DNA from: CAVWCQ01 sp963753545
GTDB lineage: Bacteria > Chloroflexota > Anaerolineae > Aggregatilineales > Aggregatilineaceae
NCBI GenBank assembly: GCA_963753545.1
Contig: CAVWCQ010000003.1
Span: forward strand, 1-64,000
Reading direction: 5' to 3'
DNA: 64,000 nucleotides
Under the pieces are notes generated by a model. That model was not told where the DNA came from and searched no databases. It saw only the letters and a list, made by a program, of their open reading frames with translations. The number at the start of each line of letters is the position of its first letter. Position 1 is the first letter of the stretch. This document shows positions 1-7,381 of this stretch, piece after piece. Both the position numbers and the translations under genes were made by a program.

Positions 1-604
1 TCAGGTGCGTGCCTCCCTCGGCAATCAACAGGTAGTAGCGACCATCGATTTTGTACAGATGAGGAGCCTCCGGCCAGCTGCCACCGATCCCGGTCCATAA
101 GTGACGCATATCGCTCAGGTGCTCACCCGTCTCGATATCGATCTCAAACTGGAAGATACCCTCTTGCTGATGGTTGCACTGGAAATAGACTTTGCCATCG
201 TCATCAAAAAAGAGGGATGAATCAATCGAGTCGTTGAAACCGGGCTCGTCACCAAACTGCACCCAGATAGGATCGGACCATTCACCGGTAGGATCATCTG
301 TCCAGACGAAAAAATGTCCCTTGTCGGTGACGTTAGTCGTCACCATGTAAAATCGCCCCTCATGGTAGCGGATGGTCGGAGCGTAAATGCCCCCTGAGCT
401 GCGCGCACCGGCCAGCGGTAGTTGTTCGGGTCGCGTCAAGCAGTGACCGATTTGTTCCCACTGCACCAGGTCGCGGCTTTTGAACACCGGCACGCCGGGG
501 AAGTATTCAAATGAACTGGTCACAAGATAGAAATCAGACCCTACACGGCACACACTGGGATCCGGATAAAAACCGGGAATTACGGGATTACCGTATTTCA
601 TCAT
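1..604 (-). CDS. Glycoside hydrolase family 43 protein, C-terminus beyond window
   Basis: The first about 201 residues of a GH43 beta-xylosidase/arabinosidase-type enzyme are present; the rest lies beyond base 1. The N-terminus reads NPVIPGFYPDPSVC, giving the GH43 general-base Asp (D15). A segment FNDSIDSSLFFDDDGK near residue 126 carries the pKa-modulating Asp, and SWPEAPHLYK near residue 178 carries the general-acid Glu. These three acidic sites on a five-bladed propeller are the family hallmark. The start is ATG at 604, with GGAG about 5 bases upstream; a second ATG follows directly. No signal peptide is visible, so the enzyme is probably cytoplasmic and acts on imported xylo- or arabino-oligosaccharides (inference). 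Substrate cannot be fixed from the N-terminal part alone. Confidence 0.85.
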   Translation of the reverse strand, partial: MMKYGNPVIPGFYPDPSVCRVGSDFYLVTSSFEYFPGVPVFKSRDLVQWEQIGHCLTRPEQLPLAGARSSGGIYAPTIRYHEGRFYMVTTNVTDKGHFFVWTDDPTGEWSDPIWVQFGDEPGFNDSIDSSLFFDDDGKVYFQCNHQQEGIFQFEIDIETGEHLSDMRHLWTGIGGSWPEAPHLYKIDGRYYLLIAEGGTHL

Positions 605-1021
605 GTTCTCCATAGATACCGAGATTGGCCACGTATGACGCACATTGTGTTACTGTCACCTGTAGCCATTGCAGATCGGCGATAAATTGCTCGACTACGG
701 TGAAATTTACCCCGTATGGTCAAAAAATTCCATCCATGGGGAAAACGGTCACAGATCCACCCGTTGCCTCAAAAGATTAGTGCAATTGCCAAATTTTCCC
801 CCTAAGGAATGAAAACAAAATAGTTCAAGTATTTGAGATTGAGGATTGCCAACAAGGACGGGATCGGATAGGGTACGGGAAACGCAGTCAAGAGCGAGCG
901 CGCCATGAAACGGGCGTAGTTAAGACTGGGGGGGAGGTCGATATTTTTAGCGCATAGTGTTCTGAAATTAATCTGGGGGAAGATTTAAGTCCTACGCCTG
1001 TACTGGCCACTTTAGACATCC
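605..1021. other. Intergenic region, no gene recognised
   Basis: About 420 bases with stop codons in all frames. No convincing promoter, hairpin or protein remnant was recognised. The GH43 gene reads away to the left and the next recognisable coding trace starts near 1022. Confidence 0.5.
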
Positions 1022-1198
1022 GTCAAGGCGCAACTGAATCGCATTGATGAAATCCAGTCTGGCTATAAAACGGTGCCAGAACACGATGCCTGGTAATATC
1101 TGGAGATATCTACAATTTGACGACGGGCAATGAAGGCTTTTCTGGAGAACCCTGAGCGCTACCTGCGCCACTTATTCCTACCTGAGGAGGATCAATGA
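1022..1198 (+). pseudogene. Decayed C-terminal gene remnant upstream of the LLM oxidoreductase
   Basis: Reading from 1022 gives a protein-like stretch (VKAQLNRIDEIQSGYK and onwards) that hits a stop after ...PEHDAW. A frame change then leads to AMKAFLENPERYLRHLF and a TGA at 1196-1198. That stop overlaps the ATG of the next gene in an ATGA arrangement, as in translationally coupled pairs. I read it as the tail of a former upstream partner of the oxidoreductase, carrying at least one frameshift. The family was not recognised. Confidence 0.35.
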
Positions 1199-2079
1199 AA
1201 ATCGGCGCTATCTTCCCCCATGTTGAGTTCGGCACCGATCCAGCCGCCGTGCGTGACTTCGCCCAAACCGTCGAGGAGTTGGGCTTCAGCCACGTTGGGG
1301 CTGACGACCACGTCATCGGACCTAACCCGAACCGGCCCGGCGGCTGGACGGGCTGGGTGACCTACAAGACGGCTTTTTATGAGCCGCTGGTGCTGTTCAG
1401 CTTCATGGCGGCGGTGACCCGCCGGTTGGCGTTCACCACCTGGATATTGTTGCTGCCTCAGCGCCAGACGGTGCTGGTGGCCAAGCAAGCCGCCACGCTT
1501 GATATTTTGAGTGAAGGGCGGCTGCGGCTGGGGGTGGGCGTCGGTTGGAACGAGATCGAATACATCTCTTTGGGCGCTGATTTTCACACTCGTGGGCGGC
1601 GGCTAGAAGAACAGGTGCAACTGCTGCGCCAGTTGTGGACCCAGGAGTTGGTGGATTTCCAGGGCCAGGAACATACCATCCCGGATGCCGGTATCAACCC
1701 GCTGCCGGTCCAGCGCCCGATCCCGATCTGGTTCGGTGGGCAGTCCGAACCGGCCATCCGCCGAATGGCACGGTTGGGCGATGGCTGGATGCCGCTCTAC
1801 ACCAGCGTTCAAGAGGCCCAACCTGGGCTGGACCTGTTGGACCGCTGCCTGGAGGATGCCGGACGCAGCCGCGCCAATTTTGGTCTGGAAGCTCGCCTAC
1901 CCTATGGGTCGGGTGATCCGGTGGTTTGGCAGCAGCATCTGCTGGACTGGCAGGCTGCCGGCGCCACCCACGCCGTCTTGCAGACCACCGACTGCGGCTT
2001 CGCCACGCCAACCGCCCACCTGGCGGCGCTACGCCGCTTCGCCGAGGCTATCGAGCTGAAGTGCGAAGGTTCACGATGA
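1195..2079 (+). CDS. LLM class F420-dependent oxidoreductase (TIGR03619-like)
   Basis: 294 residues with the TIM-barrel pattern of bacterial luciferase-like F420/FMN oxidoreductases. The start MKIGAIFPHVEFGTDP, the central LDILSEGRLRLGVGVGWN, and the RPIPIWFGGQSEPAIRRMA segment near residue 175 are typical of the TIGR03619 subfamily. GVGVGWNEIEY is the usual loop before the cofactor-binding strand. The start ATG follows a strong GAGGAGG ribosome-binding site and overlaps the stop of a decayed upstream frame. It would act as a soluble hydride-transfer enzyme. Substrate is unknown, and F420 versus FMN use cannot be decided from sequence. Confidence 0.85.
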   Translation: MKIGAIFPHVEFGTDPAAVRDFAQTVEELGFSHVGADDHVIGPNPNRPGGWTGWVTYKTAFYEPLVLFSFMAAVTRRLAFTTWILLLPQRQTVLVAKQAATLDILSEGRLRLGVGVGWNEIEYISLGADFHTRGRRLEEQVQLLRQLWTQELVDFQGQEHTIPDAGINPLPVQRPIPIWFGGQSEPAIRRMARLGDGWMPLYTSVQEAQPGLDLLDRCLEDAGRSRANFGLEARLPYGSGDPVVWQQHLLDWQAAGATHAVLQTTDCGFATPTAHLAALRRFAEAIELKCEGSR

Positions 2080-2192
2080 AATCGTCAATAAGGTTGTGGG
2101 GGCTACATAACTGATCTCCCCGTGAATGTGCCGGTCAAGCCACCCACGAGTAGGTGTGATGCAAGCTACCCAAAATAGGCACGCTGACAACG

Positions 2193-2238
2193 GTGTTTTT
2201 GATGATCCGAACAGGATCCATCTCTCGATCAAAAACAC
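2193..2238. repeat. Nested inverted repeat
   Basis: An 11-base perfect inverted repeat (GTGTTTTTGAT at 2193-2203 and ATCAAAAACAC at 2228-2238) encloses a second one (GATCC at 2204-2208 and GGATC at 2214-2218). It lies about 115 bases after the LLM gene and could act as a transcription stop or be an IS end. No T-tract follows the outer stem. Confidence 0.4.
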
Positions 2239-2298
2239 ATATTCTTCGAAAACGCAGGCCAGTAATGGAATGAAGGGGTTATGTGATGTCTCAAAGAA

Positions 2299-2510
2299 CT
2301 ACTCGACGGCCATCTCCTGCGGACCGAAGGCGTACTCCGGGTTGAACTGGAGCATGTAACCGCCTGGAATACGATAGACCGGGATCAGTTCGCCGTAGCC
2401 TCTGCTCATCAGCAGCGAGTTGAGACAGCAGACGCAGAAGATGCCCGTTTCGGCGTGCAGAGCATAGTTTTCTCCCCACAAAGCCCATAGTCTCAAAAAA
2501 CCTCGTACAT
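2299..2510 (-). pseudogene. C-terminal gene fragment cut by the adjacent IS
   Basis: The minus frame ending at 2299 reads as a real protein C-terminus (LRLWALWGENYALHAETG, then FCVCCLNSLLMSRGYGELIP, ending GPQEMAVE). There is no start: the frame runs into the left end of the transposase element at about 2510. The family was not recognised. It is most likely the 3' part of a gene interrupted or deleted when the IS inserted. Confidence 0.4.
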
Positions 2511-2524
2511 GCTCTGTTTTTCCC

Positions 2525-3547
2525 CTACGCAGCGTCGCGGTAGTAGTCGTGGATGATTCCACCGAGAACGTTGCGGTAGTGCACCGACCCATTACCCTGA
2601 CAATCTATTTGGGGAATCGGAATTTGTTGATCAAGGCCTTGATGCGGACGCGCAGTGTTGAAGAACTCCACATAGTCACGCATGACTCGTCGAAGATGGG
2701 CTTGATTGAGGATCAGCACCTTGTCCAAGCATTCCTCCCGCACGGATCGGATCCACCGTTCCATGAAGGCATTGGCGTTCGGAGCGCGAACGGGCGTGGG
2801 GATCACATCGATACCTTCAGAGCGGAAAATTGTATCGAAGGCTGCCGTAAACTTCTTGTCATTGTCACGGATCAGAAACCGGATGTGGGGCCTGGGTTCG
2901 GTCAACTCCCACATGATTTGTCGGGCTTGCTGCTCCACCCACACGCTGTTCGGATGCGCGGTACAGCCCGCAAAATGGACACGGCGACGGCCAATCTCAA
3001 TGAACGCAAAGACATAAATCGTCTGCAAGAACAGTGTTTCCACGGTGAAAAAGTCGCACGCCACCAGTTGATCTTTGTAGTGGGTCATCAAATGACGCCA
3101 ACTCGGTGATGTTTCGCGCTCCGGCACGGGCGGAATGTGGTGGCGACGCAGGATGACTCCCACCGTCTCATGGCTGATGGTATAGCCCAGTTTAAGCAAT
3201 TCCCCCTCAATCCGCTCAAAGCCCCAGCCGTTCTCGCGAGCCAGGCGCACCACCAGCTGCTCGATCTCCCGATTAGTCCGTGGTCGTCCTCCCCGATTAC
3301 ACTGCCGGTAGGTCCACTTGAGGCGTACTAACTGCCCTGTTCTGGTTTTCAGTTTGGTCGCGAGCACCACCAACATGAATTTCTCGCCCCGAGACAAGCG
3401 CGGTGCTCGGTCTTGCTTGCGTTCGTAGATCGCCAGTTGGCGGCGCAGCAGCAGGATTTCCAGATCCTTCGCACGCTCCGACTGGTGTCCCAAACTCACC
3501 AACTCGACCAGGGTCGAGATGACTTGCCACACCATAAACCAGATCAT
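2525..3547 (-). CDS. IS transposase with DDE integrase core, internally shortened
   Basis: 340 residues of an integrase-core (rve) transposase of the IS3/IS481 superfamily type. The catalytic triad is visible as ACDFF (Asp), RDNDKKF (Asp) and SVREECLD (Glu), followed by the characteristic FNTARPHQGLDQQIP tail. In the N-terminal part the protein goes from LKTRTGQ directly to LVRLKWTYR. The related remnant at 12.3-12.8 kb has about 22 more residues here, including a KPATVIGWHREL motif. This copy therefore seems to carry an in-frame deletion in the DNA-binding region and may be inactive. Terminal inverted repeats were not resolved. Confidence 0.8.
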   Translation of the reverse strand: MIWFMVWQVISTLVELVSLGHQSERAKDLEILLLRRQLAIYERKQDRAPRLSRGEKFMLVVLATKLKTRTGQLVRLKWTYRQCNRGGRPRTNREIEQLVVRLARENGWGFERIEGELLKLGYTISHETVGVILRRHHIPPVPERETSPSWRHLMTHYKDQLVACDFFTVETLFLQTIYVFAFIEIGRRRVHFAGCTAHPNSVWVEQQARQIMWELTEPRPHIRFLIRDNDKKFTAAFDTIFRSEGIDVIPTPVRAPNANAFMERWIRSVREECLDKVLILNQAHLRRVMRDYVEFFNTARPHQGLDQQIPIPQIDCQGNGSVHYRNVLGGIIHDYYRDAA

Positions 3548-3691
3548 CCAGCTTCCTCTTCATATAGAATAACGCGATCAATTCAAACACCCGGTGAGGA
3601 TTGAGTTCCGCCTCATTTCACACTGGCTCGGAATCCTGGGGGTGCGCCATTGCTTTCTCTTTTCAACACGCCTGCGGTCTGATCCGACCAG

Positions 3692-4254
3692 TTAACTCTG
3701 TTTTCTTAGGCGTTTCCGCAGCCGGGTCCAGAGTCGAAAGCCCGTTTCAAGGACAAATTCCAACCATCGGGGCAGTTCCAGTTCCTCGTCGTCATCATCC
3801 CCACCCCACGCCAGGATGTCCTCATCCACTTCGAAATCAGCGCCCCCTACCGCCCTGGCCATGTGCCCTGCGGTGTGTCGATTCAGCACGCGTAAACACC
3901 CGTGAGCATTCCGCAGACGATACTCCCGTTGGACAAACTGCCAGAACGCCCGCAGTTCGATCAGGACGGTCCCAAATATCGTCTTCTGTCATAGCGGTTT
4001 TGCCGGGAAAAATACGCCAGCAGAATCGTCAGCAGATCATTGTCGTCCATGTGGGGCGGTGTGACTTGCAGATCATTCAGGGCGAATTCCAGCATCAATT
4101 CCGTCCATTCGAGCAGGATGCCCATCCGGCGTACTTCACGGGCTTCTGGAAACGCCGAAAACAGCCGGTGAAGCTGGCGTTGATAACGTTTGACCGCCAC
4201 ATCATCAACATATCCCTTATCATCGACCAGCGGATCATAAATATCGAAGGGCAT
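3692..4254 (-). pseudogene. Frameshifted hypothetical protein
   Basis: Two minus-strand segments look like one gene. The first (from ATG at 4254) reads MPFDIYDPLVDDKGYVDDVA and so on, through MDDNDLLTILLAYFSRQNRY, stopping at 3961. The continuation in another frame reads LIELRAFWQFVQREYRL, then MARAVGGADFEVDEDILAWG, an acidic run and an Arg/Lys-rich end at 3692. Joined, they give a soluble protein of about 185 residues, mostly helical and with no known domain. The break is near 3970-3990. It may be a sequencing indel, but it lies in a region full of gene remnants. Confidence 0.45.
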
Positions 4255-4255
4255 C

Positions 4256-4533
4256 TTGACCTTTCAGCAGGCACAAAAGCAGACGGAATTGAATACTCTG
4301 GCGAGGGCGGGTATATCCTGGTTTGATCTCCAGCTACCAGCCGTTACGTGGCAACCGCTACTGGTCGGGAAACTCCCTTCAATGCTCGGTAAGCATTTCC
4401 AAGGGCCAAGACTGTTCTGCCGTCGGAGGAAAATCCTTGGAAATCAAGTCGCCGTCAAGGAGAGGAAAGATCTGGGATGCGAAGGTTTAGGTAAGCTCCA
4501 CGCCAGATCCATCCCTTGTGTGAAGTTTTTTGA
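4256..4533. other. Intergenic region, nothing recognised
   Basis: No convincing gene, promoter or repeat between the decayed minus-strand gene and the PepSY-like remnant. Open frames here lack protein-like composition. Confidence 0.4.
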
Positions 4534-4725
4534 GACTATGCGGTTTCGCCTGAGCAGGCGCTTGCCGCAGAGCAGCAGTTCGTAAATACGTCCTATTCCG
4601 GACTGACAGTGGTGGATCAGGCCAGTACTTTCTACGGTTACTACACATTCAAAGTTCTCCAGGGCGAGAATATCGTCGGACTGGTGAGCGTCAACGGATA
4701 CACAGGACAGGTTTGGATCCGTTAG
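4534..4725 (+). pseudogene. C-terminal remnant resembling a PepSY-like domain
   Basis: After a stop at 4531-4533 the frame reads DYAVSPEQALAAEQQF, later GYYTFKVLQGENIVGLVSVN and GYTGQVWIR, then TAG. The pattern of a helix followed by strands ending in G-Y-T-G-Q-V-W resembles the PepSY/YkwD-leader type of secreted domain. No start or signal peptide is present, so it is a 5'-truncated gene. A terminator hairpin follows about 50 bases downstream, which fits a former transcription unit. Confidence 0.4.
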
Positions 4726-4772
4726 AAATATTTCACTGCTGCAATCTCAGTAGTCGATTTCGCTATAACCGC

Positions 4773-4805
4773 ACTGTCAGGGGCAACGCTCCTGGCAGTT
4801 TTTTC
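4773..4805 (+). terminator. Rho-independent terminator
   Basis: Stem ACTGTCAGG/CCTGGCAGT (one G-T pair) with a short loop, followed by six T residues. It closes the PepSY-like remnant and insulates the ars promoter that begins 40 bases later. Confidence 0.7.
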
Positions 4806-4843
4806 ACCTGGGTTCGAAGCACAAAATTAGAGGCATCTCTAAC

Positions 4844-4871
4844 TTGACACGGATTGGGATTAGACTATAAT
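4844..4871 (+). promoter_or_regulatory. Promoter of the arsR operon
   Basis: TTGACA (4844-4849) and TATAAT (4866-4871) with a 16-base spacer: consensus hexamers. The -10 box overlaps the ArsR operator at 4869-4888, so bound repressor would block polymerase. arsR starts 39 bases downstream of the -10. Confidence 0.85.
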
Positions 4872-4888
4872 CCAATCCAGATTGAACT
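4869..4888 (+). promoter_or_regulatory. ArsR operator O1
   Basis: AATCCAATCCAGATTGAACT overlaps the -10 box. The same 20 bases occur in inverse orientation at 10638-10657, upstream of arsA. Assignment to ArsR is an inference from position and recurrence. Confidence 0.7.
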
Positions 4889-4909
4889 AATATACAAGAG
4901 AAATCTATC

Positions 4910-5293
4910 ATGCCCGATGTTACTTCCACTCAATCGACTCCTGAAACGCTGTTGGATTGGCTTAAAGTGATTGCTGAACCCAAGCGTTTTCAGATTCTGG
5001 AACTGATTATCCAGGGGGTTCAGTGTAATTGTGAGTTGAGCGAGGTTTTGGAAGTCGGACCAACCCTTATCTCGCATCATATGAAGGCTTTGACGCAGTC
5101 AGGACTTGTCAATATTGAGCGTGATGCAACGGATGCGCGTTGGGTCTATTACTCGATCAACCTTCAAGCGCTGGAAGAACTCAAAAGCGTCTTCGGCAGC
5201 TTTTTCGATCCTGCTCGTATACAGCCTCGTCGTCTGACGTGTGGACCGGGTGGTCAGTTCATTCGTCTCGACGACAAATTGTCTGTTAAGTGA
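4910..5293 (+). CDS. arsR: ArsR family arsenite-responsive repressor
   Basis: 127-residue winged-helix repressor of the SmtB/ArsR family. The metal-sensing site in the alpha-3 helix is present as VQCNCEL (C39 and C41), matching the CxC of classic ArsR sensors. The recognition helix region reads VGPTLISHHMKALTQSGLV. As(III) or Sb(III) binding releases the protein from the operator. It is the first gene of the plus-strand ars operon, starts at ATG after AAGAGAAA, and presumably represses both its own operon and arsA-acr3 through shared operator sites. Confidence 0.93.
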   Translation: MPDVTSTQSTPETLLDWLKVIAEPKRFQILELIIQGVQCNCELSEVLEVGPTLISHHMKALTQSGLVNIERDATDARWVYYSINLQALEELKSVFGSFFDPARIQPRRLTCGPGGQFIRLDDKLSVK

Positions 5294-5319
5294 TGAACTT
5301 TGTCTTTTTTTGTCCAGTT

Positions 5320-5339
5320 AATCCAATGGAGATTGAACT
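5320..5339 (+). promoter_or_regulatory. ArsR-type operator O2 in the arsR-arsD gap
   Basis: AATCCAATGGAGATTGAACT differs from O1 only at the central CC to GG. It lies directly before the arsD start and includes the GGAG that would serve as its ribosome-binding site. It may tune arsD translation or act as an internal operator (inference). Confidence 0.55.
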
Positions 5340-5342
5340 ACT

Positions 5343-5705
5343 TTGAGCGACCTAATCAATCTGGTACCCACTCAGCAAATTCCGCTCAGAATGCCCAATA
5401 AGCCATCTGATGTCGAACTGTTCGATCCGCCAATGTGCTGTTCCACTGGCTTGTGTGGCCCGACTCTGGATCAGGCACTGCTCGACGTAAATGAAATGAT
5501 ACTCGCGTTAACAACCGACGGGATTTCTGTTGCACGCTATCAAATGACAAGCCAGCCACAGGCTTTTCTCCAAAATCCTGAGGTGGTACGCCTTGTGCGT
5601 GAGCGCGAAATGGCAGCACTGCCGATTACGGTAGTTAAGGGTAAGGTGGTTAAGGTTGGGGAATACCCCACTCTGCTAGAAATCCGCGCCGCCTTAGAGG
5701 AGTAA
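5343..5705 (+). CDS. arsD: ArsD arsenite metallochaperone
   Basis: 120 residues. The ArsD signature DPPMCCSTGLCGP supplies the vicinal pair C32/C33 and C38, which pass As(III) to the ArsA ATPase. The thioredoxin-like fold continues through EVVRLVREREMAALPITVV. The start is TTG at 5343 after GGAG; the first 23 residues precede the usual ArsD start, so initiation at ATG 5391 is a possible alternative. It is cotranscribed with arsR, and its partner arsA is on the opposite strand in the convergent operon. Confidence 0.92.
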   Translation: MSDLINLVPTQQIPLRMPNKPSDVELFDPPMCCSTGLCGPTLDQALLDVNEMILALTTDGISVARYQMTSQPQAFLQNPEVVRLVREREMAALPITVVKGKVVKVGEYPTLLEIRAALEE

Positions 5706-5711
5706 ACAGTC

Positions 5712-6095
5712 ATGTCTCAGGTGAAGACAGCTTTATCGCCGACTGTCATCGATGCCATTCGTACATTTGCGGCGGCGCTCAATAACACGCCGCAATTTAC
5801 AGCATTTGAAGACTGTGCCGGAGCACTGGAAAGCGATCAATCCGCTAAAGATGCGATTGATGCCTTTCAGAGCAAGCAGCAAATGCTGCAAGTCATGTTT
5901 CAATTAAACGCGGTTAGTGAGGAAGAACAAAGCGCGCTGGAGCAGCTGCGTCAGGCGGTGATTGCCAACGCCACCGTGACAAACTATGTGGATGCCCAGG
6001 ATGAACTCATCGCCTTGTGTCAGGCAAGTGCATCTCTGCTGTCCGAAAAAATCGGGCTTAGATTTAGTGTGAAACGAGGTGGGTGCTGTGGATAA
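5712..6095 (+). CDS. YlbF family protein with C-terminal vicinal cysteines
   Basis: 127 residues, almost all helical, matching the com_ylbF (YlbF/YmcA) family: an N-terminal helix with VIDAIRTFAAALNNTPQFTAF, a central SDQSAKDAIDAFQSKQQM motif and a long C-terminal helix. In Bacillus the YlbF-YmcA-YaaT complex affects RNA processing and carries Fe-S clusters. This copy ends in KRGGCCG, a vicinal Cys pair suited to As(III) or cluster binding. It starts 6 bases after arsD and overlaps the next gene, so it is part of the ars operon. A role in arsenite sensing or transfer is inference. Confidence 0.75.
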   Translation: MSQVKTALSPTVIDAIRTFAAALNNTPQFTAFEDCAGALESDQSAKDAIDAFQSKQQMLQVMFQLNAVSEEEQSALEQLRQAVIANATVTNYVDAQDELIALCQASASLLSEKIGLRFSVKRGGCCG

Positions 6096-6486
6096 TACCT
6101 CGGCGAAACTAACTGAGAATACATTGCCCATGAGCTTGCAAGGAGCCGCTGAAGAGCTTGCTGCTGCGCTCCTACAAGCAGAACCCATTGCTGCCTATCA
6201 TCAAGCGAAAGCTTGTTTTGATACTGACAAAGAAGCACAGGCGATTATAAAACGGTTGGCAGCCGCTCAATCTGAATTTCGCGAAAAACAGGCCGAGGGC
6301 CATTACACTCAAGCCGACATTGACTATTTACGAGGACTAGATCGTCTGGCGCAAGCGAATCAAGTTATTGTCGACTATATCACGACTCAAAAGTTAGCAG
6401 CAGCTTATCTGACCGACGTTAATCAGGAAATCAGCCAACTGCTGGGTATCGATTTTAGTACTTTTGCAAGTTCAGGATGCTGCTAG
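6079..6486 (+). CDS. Second YlbF/YmcA-like protein with C-terminal vicinal cysteines
   Basis: About 135 residues, paralogous to its upstream neighbour: FDTDKEAQAIIKRLAAAQSE matches the com_ylbF core, followed by a long helix and the terminal SSGCC. Two adjacent YlbF-type genes recall the YlbF/YmcA heterodimer of Firmicutes; the third partner YaaT (PSP1) is not in the window. GTG at 6079 overlaps the previous gene. GTG at 6088 has GAGGTGGG just upstream and is an equally good start. Function in the ars operon is not established. Confidence 0.7.
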   Translation: MGAVDNTSAKLTENTLPMSLQGAAEELAAALLQAEPIAAYHQAKACFDTDKEAQAIIKRLAAAQSEFREKQAEGHYTQADIDYLRGLDRLAQANQVIVDYITTQKLAAAYLTDVNQEISQLLGIDFSTFASSGCC

Positions 6487-6508
6487 GCCAACCGAATTGA
6501 GGGGACAA

Positions 6509-6727
6509 ATGCCACTATACAGTTTTCAGTGTGACAACTGCGGGAATGTATTTGATATACGTGCCTCGATAAAAGAGCATGAAGCAGGTTTAGCCCCAAC
6601 CTGCCCGACCTGCGATAGTTCCGAAGTTCGGCAGTTGATCGTGGCAGTGATGATGATTTACAGTACCAAGAACACCCCCTCTGGTTCGTGTTGTGGATCG
6701 AATGCAAAATCGGGATGCTGTGGATGA
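6509..6727 (+). CDS. FmdB-like zinc-ribbon protein with CCG-rich tail
   Basis: 72 residues from ATG 6509. The N-terminal MPLYSFQCDNCGNVFD and the later CPTCDSSEV form the CxxC...CxxC zinc ribbon of the FmdB/CxxC_CXXC_SSSS family. The C-terminus is unusual: SGSCCGSNAKSGCCG, two CCG motifs like the ends of the two preceding YlbF proteins. The frame is open further upstream, but MPLYSFxC is the family start and has GAGGGGAC before it. The stop overlaps the next ATG (ATGA). Confidence 0.75.
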   Translation: MPLYSFQCDNCGNVFDIRASIKEHEAGLAPTCPTCDSSEVRQLIVAVMMIYSTKNTPSGSCCGSNAKSGCCG

Positions 6728-7023
6728 TCGCTCCCGCTGTCGTGCGAATTGTTGGTGCTCCAGTTGCTTGCGCCGAGGGGGTTAAAGACAGTTGGCGTGA
6801 ACTGGCTATATGGGTTGCCGACAAGCTGCAGCAGCGTTATGGAGGGGCGGTCCAGGTTCAGTATTTCGATCTCTTCGATCTGGGCTGTCCTTCGCTGCCA
6901 CCCGACGCTCAGTTACCTTTGGTTATGATCAATGATGAGGTGATCAGCCAGGGGCAGAAAATATCTGTACCGGCGCTCCGAGCACATCTCGAAGAGATGG
7001 GATTGTCACCACGTGATCACTGA
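6724..7023 (+). CDS. Thioredoxin-like YuzD/DUF1462-type protein
   Basis: About 99 residues from ATG 6724, which overlaps the upstream stop by four bases. The pattern V-RIVGAPVACAEGVKDSW, then QVQYFDLFD, then LPLVMINDEVISQGQK resembles YuzD (DUF1462), a small thioredoxin-fold protein found with Fe-S biogenesis genes. It has a single Cys in the position of the redox motif instead of CxxC, so it may bind a thiolate ligand rather than catalyse disulfide exchange (inference). It is cotranscribed with the YlbF and FmdB genes. Confidence 0.6.
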   Translation: MIAPAVVRIVGAPVACAEGVKDSWRELAIWVADKLQQRYGGAVQVQYFDLFDLGCPSLPPDAQLPLVMINDEVISQGQKISVPALRAHLEEMGLSPRDH

Positions 7024-7288
7024 GGCAGGCGTGCGTGCTGTCTTAGATGGCATCATCCATCCCTCGTTTGGCATGTCACTTGTAACGCTGAGAATGGTAC
7101 GGACAGTTCGCGTGGATTCAGGTCAAATCAAAGTCGAACTGGTGATGAACTGTCCTGGTTGTCCGGCATCTCAGGCTGCATTGGACGAGGCCCATCGCGC
7201 AATTCAAACGCTGGCTCCCAGTTTCTCAATCCACCTATCGCTTCTGCCAGAGGTTTGGCACACGCCGTGGGAGAAGATGTTCGGATAG
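7013..7288 (+). CDS. DUF59/MIP18-type iron-sulfur assembly protein
   Basis: 91 residues from a GTG that overlaps the previous stop by 11 bases. The start VRAVLDGIIHPSFGMSLVTL and the later VKVELVMNCPGCPASQAAL match the DUF59/SufT/PaaD family, which helps load Fe-S clusters. The CPGCP motif replaces the usual TxxxCP of the family and supplies two cysteines. It is the last gene of the plus-strand ars operon, followed by a terminator. Confidence 0.72.
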   Translation: MITEAGVRAVLDGIIHPSFGMSLVTLRMVRTVRVDSGQIKVELVMNCPGCPASQAALDEAHRAIQTLAPSFSIHLSLLPEVWHTPWEKMFG

Positions 7289-7305
7289 ACTTAACCGAAA
7301 AAACG

Positions 7306-7342
7306 ATGCCCAGTTCTCAGAAAACTGGGCATTTTTTGTTTT
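7306..7342. terminator. Bidirectional terminator between convergent ars operons
   Basis: Ten-base perfect stem ATGCCCAGTT/AACTGGGCAT with TTTTTTG on the plus side and TTTTTTC shortly beyond the stem on the minus side. It can end both the plus-strand operon (stop 7288) and the minus-strand arsA-acr3 operon (stop 7382). Confidence 0.85.
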
Positions 7343-7381
7343 AAGATGATACTTAGACGCTGATGAAACCTGCCTTCGAGG

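Noticed and set aside
1192..2011. Long antisense open frames over the first LLM gene
   Set aside because: Composition is that of a shadow of a GC-rich gene; the plus frame has clear family motifs.
5712..6486. Relationship between the ars YlbF proteins and the DUF2877 'YlbF' of the fdrA operon
   Set aside because: The shared name is historical; the sequences and folds are unrelated.
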